From: Opisthorchis felineus
Taxonomy: Eukaryota > Platyhelminthes > Trematoda > Opisthorchiida > Opisthorchiidae
Direction: 5' to 3'
NCBI GenBank assembly: GCA_004794785.1
Contig: SJOL01004855.1
Location: 22,698-86,697, forward strand
Length of the DNA stretch: 64,000 nt
The translations under genes and the position numbers were made by a program. Below are positions 60,701 to 64,000 of this stretch, one piece after another. A model generated the notes under the pieces. The model saw nothing but the letters and a program-made list of their open reading frames with translations, did not search any database and was not told the origin of the DNA. How positions within the stretch are numbered: the first letter of the stretch is position 1; each line of letters opens with the position of its first letter.

Positions 60701-62142
60701 ATCACCAAAATTTTTGAAAATGCCCCATTTTATTGGGTAGATTTAGTCGACCACCAAAGCCCGATATTTTCCAAGCAAAATATATAGAGGTAAGTGGCTT
60801 AGGGGAGGGATAAAATTCATCCGATAAATGAAACCTCCATCTGAGAAGTCATCACTCGAGAGGCCAGTCAACGAGGGTAACCACGTGATGTTGATTCCGT
60901 GATTGAAGTCCAAGTGCGAGCTAATCACTGCTGATTAGCCGCTTGTGGCCAAAAGCCCAAATGTCTAAACTACTAGGCAGCAGGTCACCGGTACCAGAGT
61001 CCCTGGAGATGCGCGTCATCATTCTTGCACCAAGACCCTTCGTTTTTACTTCGTACCAATCAAGATAACTTCTGGAATAAGGTGGAGCTTCACAGACCGA
61101 CTTCTTGGGATCCGACGAAGTGCCTGCTTAATAGCAGGAAGGAAGTATAAGAGAAGACAACCGTGACCGAATGATCATATTGGAGTTCCCAGTTCTTTTA
61201 GAAATTTAAGGATAGACATTTTCTGGTCGTGGGATATCGGTTTTAGTAAACATGATGATCCAGCAAAGATCCGGTTGGTTCTCGGGCAGAAAACAAAATG
61301 GTGTGCAAATGAGTGTAAGTCGCAAATTGCATTCAATTTAGGTTCAAGCAGAGCATAAAGCTCGGCAAAACCTGAGGGGTACCGCTCCTGCCTAAGGAGC
61401 TCCAAATAGGTCAAACCGGTCGTGGGTTGTAAAAGGGTTCGAGGCAACTTATGAGAGGTGTTCCGCTGGAGGATACGAATTTTTTATAAAACCGCACAAT
61501 AAAGGTTATTCAATCAGAAACATACTTGTTTTTTGCAGTGACATATCATCAGAGGAGACCACAACGACCCCCGCCGCCACCTCCAACACCACCACCCCCA
61601 ACCTCATCGTACTATTCATGTGAGTCCGAATTCCTAATTCTCTTTTATCAAATTCTATGAACATTGCATTGAACAAACTAAGCAAATAGATCCTGCAGAT
61701 ATAAAGCTTAGCTCAAATTGAACTTTACTGATCCACTTCAGGTGTCCAAAACACCCGGTTACTCATTGAGCAACCAATGATTTCTCCGGATAGAATTGGA
61801 CCATATCCCAGAAACCTACAGGGTCAGTGTTACTTCAATTGTAGTTTGTACCTAGCACGAGTAAAAAGTTCTGTTGGGACAATTTCAGACAAGGTATACT
61901 GAAAAGCATGGTGACTGTGGAAAATTGTTTTGGTCCGTCCAAATTACCATCCTCTCTTTTCACGGGGGATTTTCCTTATGGAGTATCCAATAGTTCGTCC
62001 GGGTTGAGCGGCTGTTCACAAAGAAATGTTTGCATAAATCTCCCCGAGTATTCCGCATTTTGGTTCTCAACTGCTACGTTGAACTGGAATTGTACGGATG
62101 TTGTTTATTTTCGAATTCCAGCTGCGCAAAAGATGGACGAAT
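39747..62142 (+). CDS. Gene 2: secreted micro-exon gene, paralogue of gene 1, 5' part
   Basis: Exon set: 39747-39789, 42767-42799, 46999-47028, 50036-50056, 56087-56101, 61539-61619, 62122-62142. The first encodes a start Met and a hydrophobic signal peptide ending in phase 1; all others are multiples of three, open in phase 1, with good acceptors and gtaagt or gtgagt donors. The last two are diverged copies of gene 1 exons in the same order. By analogy a CAP domain should follow right of the window, but none is visible here. More small exons may lie in between. Confidence 0.65.
40250..40470 (-). repeat. SINE-B copy, minus
   Basis: The plus strand shows ctcagtaccagtgcatactt, gaactctgaaccccggacgt and taggttaccactcctccaca, the reverse of SINE-B head sequences. 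Confidence 0.5.
40540..40740 (-). repeat. SINE-A copy, minus
   Basis: Reverse complement has tgggtggttaaggcgtgatc (A box), cggtccgtagttcgaaccca (B box), and the tail caccgaaaggatgctatagc. Followed downstream by a (cat)n run at 40782-40805. Confidence 0.62.
40780..41165 (-). repeat. Possible retroelement 3' end with (ATG)n tail
   Basis: Minus strand ends in (atgatgatg) at about 40782-40805 and has an upstream open frame of 101 codons (40893-41198). The arrangement resembles RTE 3' ends, but the peptide is not recognised. Confidence 0.3.
41455..41645 (-). repeat. SINE-A copy, minus, well preserved
   Basis: Reverse complement: gccggatggctcagtggtta (A box), ggtccgtggttcgaacccga (B box), ctgtccctgtctaggcttgg, caccgaaagggtgttacagc. 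It is the best-preserved head of this family in the window. Confidence 0.72.
41646..42766. other. First intron of gene 2, remainder
   Basis: Nothing recognised beyond short ORFs. Confidence 0.25.
42767..42799 (+). CDS. Gene 2 micro-exon, 33 nt
   Basis: Acceptor ttcatcttgtttacag and donor gtaagt enclose 33 bases, [10 protein letters not shown] in phase 1. It supplies the small residues at the end of the signal peptide and the first residues of the mature protein. The match between signal-peptide exon and cleavage site is strong evidence that these two are joined. Confidence 0.66.
42800..45289. other. Intron of gene 2 with unassigned ORFs
   Basis: Two overlapping minus-strand frames (43230-43628, 132 codons; 43447-43887, 146 codons) and a plus-strand frame of 112 codons (44369-44707: [20 protein letters not shown]) are open. 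None matches a family I recognise, and the last does not fit the phase of gene 2. Confidence 0.3.
45290..46190 (+). mobile_element. RTE 3' fragment with (GAT)n tail
   Basis: Plus strand: [56 protein letters not shown], a stop after IARVG, then [18 protein letters not shown] and [18 protein letters not shown], a 3' tail and a gat run at about 46175-46196. Same subfamily as 3234-4100. Confidence 0.85.
46745..46945 (+). repeat. SINE-A copy, plus
   Basis: tgactcattggttgaggtgc (A box), gatccgtggttcgaacccaa (B box), cctgtctaggctagactaac, catcgaaacggtgttacggc. It lies 55 bases before the 46999 micro-exon. Confidence 0.68.
46999..47028 (+). CDS. Gene 2 micro-exon, 30 nt
   Basis: Acceptor cccaaaattatttcag and donor gtaagt enclose 30 bases. 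In phase 1 they read TSMSALIEN, with a split Ser codon in front. No similarity to gene 1 exons is evident. Confidence 0.58.
47029..48339. other. Intron of gene 2
   Basis: Short ORFs only; nothing recognised. Confidence 0.25.
48340..48520 (+). repeat. SINE-C fragment, degenerate
   Basis: Contains gattgacatcacgtggtcac, ggctgggggttcaaaaccat (B-box-like) and gtgagttgcgcattgttgat. Confidence 0.4.
49185..49440. repeat. Family-E copy folded on itself
   Basis: 49185-49330 matches the plus copy at 14.06 kb (tatgtttcggttggtacgat ... cgaccagttttgcc); 49331-49425 matches the reverse copy at 58.5 kb (aagtagaacatagggttgac ... ggcgagactggtcg). The two halves are inverted about one centre. Confidence 0.5.
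50036..50056 (+). CDS. Gene 2 micro-exon, 21 nt
   Basis: Acceptor cttttggtatgttttag and donor gtaagt enclose 21 bases. Phase 0 contains a stop, but phase 1, which the other exons require, is open and reads REAVIR. That the only allowed phase is the open one is mild support. Confidence 0.52.
50600..50885 (+). repeat. SINE-C copy, degenerate
   Basis: Has gtgacctggacttgactgat, atcctgcctaggtgcaggct and gaaacagctgcacaatgctg, the SINE-C order, with weak A and B boxes. Confidence 0.4.
50886..52219. other. Intron of gene 2
   Basis: Nothing recognised. Frame 51566-51814 has no motif. Confidence 0.25.
52220..52410 (+). repeat. SINE-C copy
   Basis: taatcagctgctcctatgca, gacaggggttgcgggttcgg (B box), gaaatagctgtacagtgtct, gcttttt-agcatagat-like tail and ccaggacgaactctccattg. 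Confidence 0.55.
52411..55674. other. Intron of gene 2
   Basis: Open frame 53545-53865 (106 codons) has no motif. A possible 15-nt exon at 54231-54245 before gtaagt has a poor acceptor. Nothing else recognised. Confidence 0.25.
55675..55745 (+). repeat. Family-G fragment
   Basis: cagagcttggcggttgaatt, gcaaacatcccctaaccaac, cgaagaagtatcgtcagtgc: the arm core of the 14.5-kb element. Confidence 0.45.
55746..57829. other. Intron of gene 2 around the 56087 exon
   Basis: Includes a (ct)n run at 56538-56552 and a tRNA-like head at about 57215-57290 (gtgtagtagtggtcaaacgt, tctggggctcaaatgctggc). Otherwise nothing recognised. Confidence 0.3.
56087..56101 (+). CDS. Gene 2 micro-exon, 15 nt
   Basis: Acceptor tatgttggctttttag and donor gtaagt enclose 15 bases, PKLT in phase 1 with split Val and Leu codons. 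It is the shortest exon proposed and so the easiest to arise by chance, but both splice sites are strong. Confidence 0.48.
57830..58060 (-). mobile_element. RTE-type C-terminal fragment, minus
   Basis: Minus strand reads [19 protein letters not shown], then [13 protein letters not shown], the [10 protein letters not shown] region of these elements. This is a different subfamily from the other copies. Confidence 0.6.
58365..58445 (+). repeat. tRNA-like SINE head fragment
   Basis: tggcctactggcctagtgtt and gtctgactgaaccgtggtgg, then gatcgattcacatc in the B-box position. Boxes are worn. Confidence 0.3.
58480..58690 (-). repeat. Family-E repeat copy, minus
   Basis: Reverse of the 14.06-kb copy: aagtagaacataaggttgac, ggaagctcgggggctgcacc, ccccaagaagggcgaaaccg, tcgaatatcgtagcagctga. 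Confidence 0.62.
58691..60444. other. Intron of gene 2
   Basis: A SINE-like piece near 59620-59690 (gtcagatatccggggctttg). Otherwise short ORFs only. Confidence 0.25.
60445..60620 (+). repeat. SINE-B copy, plus
   Basis: tgtgttggtggagtactggt (A box), gcgctcgcctcgcatatcac, tccggagttcaaaccccggc (B box), then tgcactgtcaatgagctcta, as at 37935-38150. Confidence 0.68.
60845..61080 (+). repeat. SINE-C copy, plus
   Basis: gagaagtcatcactcgagag, gattagccgcttgtggccaa, ctaaactactaggcagcagg, tcaccggtaccagagtccct (worn B box), gagatgcgcgtcatc. Confidence 0.6.
61539..61619 (+). CDS. Gene 2 proline-rich exon, 81 nt (copy B)
   Basis: Acceptor acttgttttttgcag and donor gtgagt enclose 81 bases. Phase 1 gives TYHQRRPQR, then a run of about twelve prolines broken by Thr, then TSSYYS. 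It is the longer homologue of 4297-4344. The proline tract is probably extended and exposed in the protein. Confidence 0.65.
62122..62142 (+). CDS. Gene 2 micro-exon, 21 nt (copy B)
   Basis: Acceptor ttttcgaattccag and donor gtaagt enclose 21 bases, AQKMDE in phase 1. It is homologous to 4877-4897 (AQNAYQ): same length, same phase, diverged in the second half. The next exon of gene 2 is outside the window. Confidence 0.6.
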
Positions 62143-62639
62143 GTAAGTTTCATATTTATAGTACGTAAGACTGCGATATCAACCTTGATGTAAAAGTCGT
62201 TGACATAAAGTTTGACAGGTCGAACACATCTTTAGGCAAATTATGGTGAACAGTGATCACTCCAAAACCTGGACCGGCTGTTGACTTCTTAAATTAGCTG
62301 GGTAATTCGATTCCAAACGTCTCATCGCAAGTTAGAGTGAAATCATCTGTGCACTGTGAGTGCAAGGGCGTGGATGCTGTGAATACATGGGTTGTTGCAG
62401 TGTCCACTCATCTAGATTGACTGTGACCAATAAGTGGCCTTTTGGATGAGTACACCTATTGGCCTGTTAGCTGACGTATTTTCTGATTGGTGGATGGCAG
62501 GTCAGAGACCAAGACTAAAGGTTACCCGGACACCCACCAATCAGAAGTCAGATCAACCGGCAGGCCAAAGTGAATGCCTACTCAAACGGCTAGTGATCGG
62601 TCAAAGTTAACCTGGGTGAGTAAATCCTACATCAACGCA

Positions 62640-62735
62640 TGCACGCACAAAAAACACACACTTCCAAACTCAGTACACTTCTCCTCACAAGGCAGTGATG
62701 ATGTCACCTCGACCGATGCTGACGTAGGACTTTGG
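62640..62735 (-). repeat. Family-G fragment
   Basis: gatgatgtcacctcgaccga with preceding cactcagtacacttctcctc, as in the right arm at 14.9 kb. Confidence 0.4.
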
Positions 62736-63209
62736 AGCTAGGAAATTTCTTCAGAAAGCACTAGTAAAATTATAAAAAACTGGAAACAAAAATGAGTACC
62801 GGCACAATACACAAAATCCAATCAACGGAACACTGAGAGCGACCCAATCTATCGAACCCTCAACAGAAAAGGACTTCAGAGTACTCAACCCCAAAACCGT
62901 ACAACAGAAGATGTCAGTAGAAGCCACCAAGAGGACACAAAACTCTAGGCAAAAGTCAGAACCAATGACAAGCATATCAAAGCCTAAATCGAGGAATCCA
63001 ACGAAATACTAAACAGAGACATCGTCAAGCAAAAAAATGTCCTACTGACACGGCAATAGCCACAATGAAACGGAAAGTACAAAATGACCAAACAAACCGA
63101 AGGAAAAAGATAGTAAAAATAGGTGTCTAAGGGACTGGCTTGAATGGGAAGCGGACTGGATCAATCGTAGTAAGGGAAGAGGACTACTGAACTAGAACTG
63201 TTCAATGAA
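62736..63209. other. Intron of gene 2, A-rich
   Basis: A-rich plus strand; nothing recognised. Confidence 0.25.
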
Positions 63210-63485
63210 CCAAACAGAAGAAAGTTGATTCACACAGTACAGCCCCCGAAACAACCAACCAAATAAAGTGCCAGGCAGTCCCTAGACAACCAGTCACGTT
63301 GTGGATTTATATACACTTTAGAAACCAGATAAACATATACAGCAGTTGGGGAATCATCCGCCCAGGAGCGCTCTGTCAACCTGTCCTCGAGTGGTGAGGG
63401 GAAACTTGCAACCCAGTCGCCAAGCTCGGTGAAAAGATCAAGTACCATCTGCTCAACAAGTGATTAACCGATCCGAGATACCAAT
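63210..63485 (-). repeat. Family-G arm and loop fragment
   Basis: Contains ggggaaacttgcaacccagt, cgccaagctcggtgaaaaga and ccgagataccaataattgga, matching the arm ends of the 14.5- and 26.4-kb elements. Confidence 0.5.
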
Positions 63486-63594
63486 AATTGGAAACATTAC
63501 AAATTTGTAGTAGAACTTGTGCAATCACAGTGTCCCCACCTCAGCGAACGAACCACCGACCAGCATTACAACACGAGCAACCAATGTGTTATTC

Positions 63595-64000
63595 ACCATC
63601 ATCATCATCATCAACACTATAATCATCATCATCGACAGCATTACATCAGTGTTCAACACCGATGATTCACTGCCGTACAATCATGATTGGGTCAAAAGAC
63701 TTACTGTGGAGAAACGAATAAAGATGGAGGGGAAGGGACTTAGCGCCAGCTTACTGCAATGATTCTAAGGTGCCTGAATCTCAAGATATTCCGGCAATCT
63801 GGATAGAAACTGACAACAAGATCGCCACCGACATCGGTTGGCAGCCATATCTTGCAGCGTCCCCAACCAGGCGCAGTGAGGATCACGCGGTCCCAAACTT
63901 GGAAGGCGAGTAGCACTGACAGCACCCAAGCGTTTCGTAATCTCCTTCATACCCCTCTGCCAGGTCGAGGGTTGGCCACCTCTCTGCTTCCGCCACTCTG
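63595..64000 (-). mobile_element. RTE 3' fragment, runs off the window
   Basis: The plus strand starts with (atc)n at 63595-63635; the minus strand reads EITKRLGAVSATRLPSLG, then [17 protein letters not shown], the C-terminal tail seen at 28.4, 5.4 and 45.9 kb. The body continues past position 64000. Confidence 0.8.

Larger units (their letters stand above)
61330..62470 (+). repeat. Duplicated gene segment, copy B
   Basis: The uninterrupted counterpart of 4115-5950. It lacks about 60 bases that copy A has near 4540-4600, where two cacgtgat words flank the extra sequence. The order of exons and intron landmarks is the same in both copies. Confidence 0.7.

Noticed and set aside
61908..62168. 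86-codon Cys-containing frame in copy B
   Set aside because: The frame is broken in copy A, whereas the 21-nt exon near its end keeps length, phase and splice sites in both copies. The long frame is most likely chance intron sequence.

Overview
The window is eukaryotic: no bacterial-style gene blocks, many degenerate transposable elements, and short exons with GT-AG borders separated by long introns. The junk families (tRNA-headed SINEs, RTE-type non-LTR retrotransposons with (TGA)n tails, a Penelope-like element with a GIY-YIG domain) fit a digenean fluke, most likely a liver fluke of the Clonorchis/Opisthorchis kind. That placement is inferred from remembered junk-ORF patterns, not from a search.

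Two plus-strand genes can be reconstructed, and both look like micro-exon genes. Gene 1 enters from the left already in progress. It has small exons at 4297-4344, 4877-4897, 8748-8780, 11388-11423, 11960-11980, possibly 15342-15374, and 15438-15458. Each is a multiple of three and has phase-1 borders. They lead into four ordinary exons (17834-17943, 21806-21927, 24820-24871, 26170-26291) that encode almost a whole CAP/SCP domain, i.e. a venom-allergen-like (VAL) protein. Reading phase is continuous from exon to exon with no stop. The last exon(s) are uncertain; candidates are at 27144-27169 and 38340-38429.

Gene 2 starts at 39747 with a signal-peptide exon behind a TATA box. It continues with exons of 33, 30, 21, 15, 81 and 21 nt at 42767, 46999, 50036, 56087, 61539 and 62122, then leaves the window. 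The 61.3-62.5 kb segment carrying its last two exons is a diverged copy of 4.1-5.95 kb in gene 1. The simplest reading is two tandem paralogues about 57 kb out of register, with the signal peptide of gene 1 left of the window and the CAP domain of gene 2 right of it.

The rest is intron and intergenic DNA full of repeats: a near-full-length dead RTE element (1560-4100) and RTE 3' ends at 5.3, 28.2, 45.3 and 63.6 kb; a Penelope-like element at 6.5-7.9 kb split by a TIR element; three tRNA-derived SINE families (called A, B and C here); a fold-back family G (14.5, 26.4, 63.2 kb and fragments); a 1-kb dispersed repeat present twice (27.3 and 30.4 kb) with a 235-bp identical core; and a 0.36-kb inverted pair at 32.7 and 35.8 kb. 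No rRNA, true tRNA or CRISPR was found.
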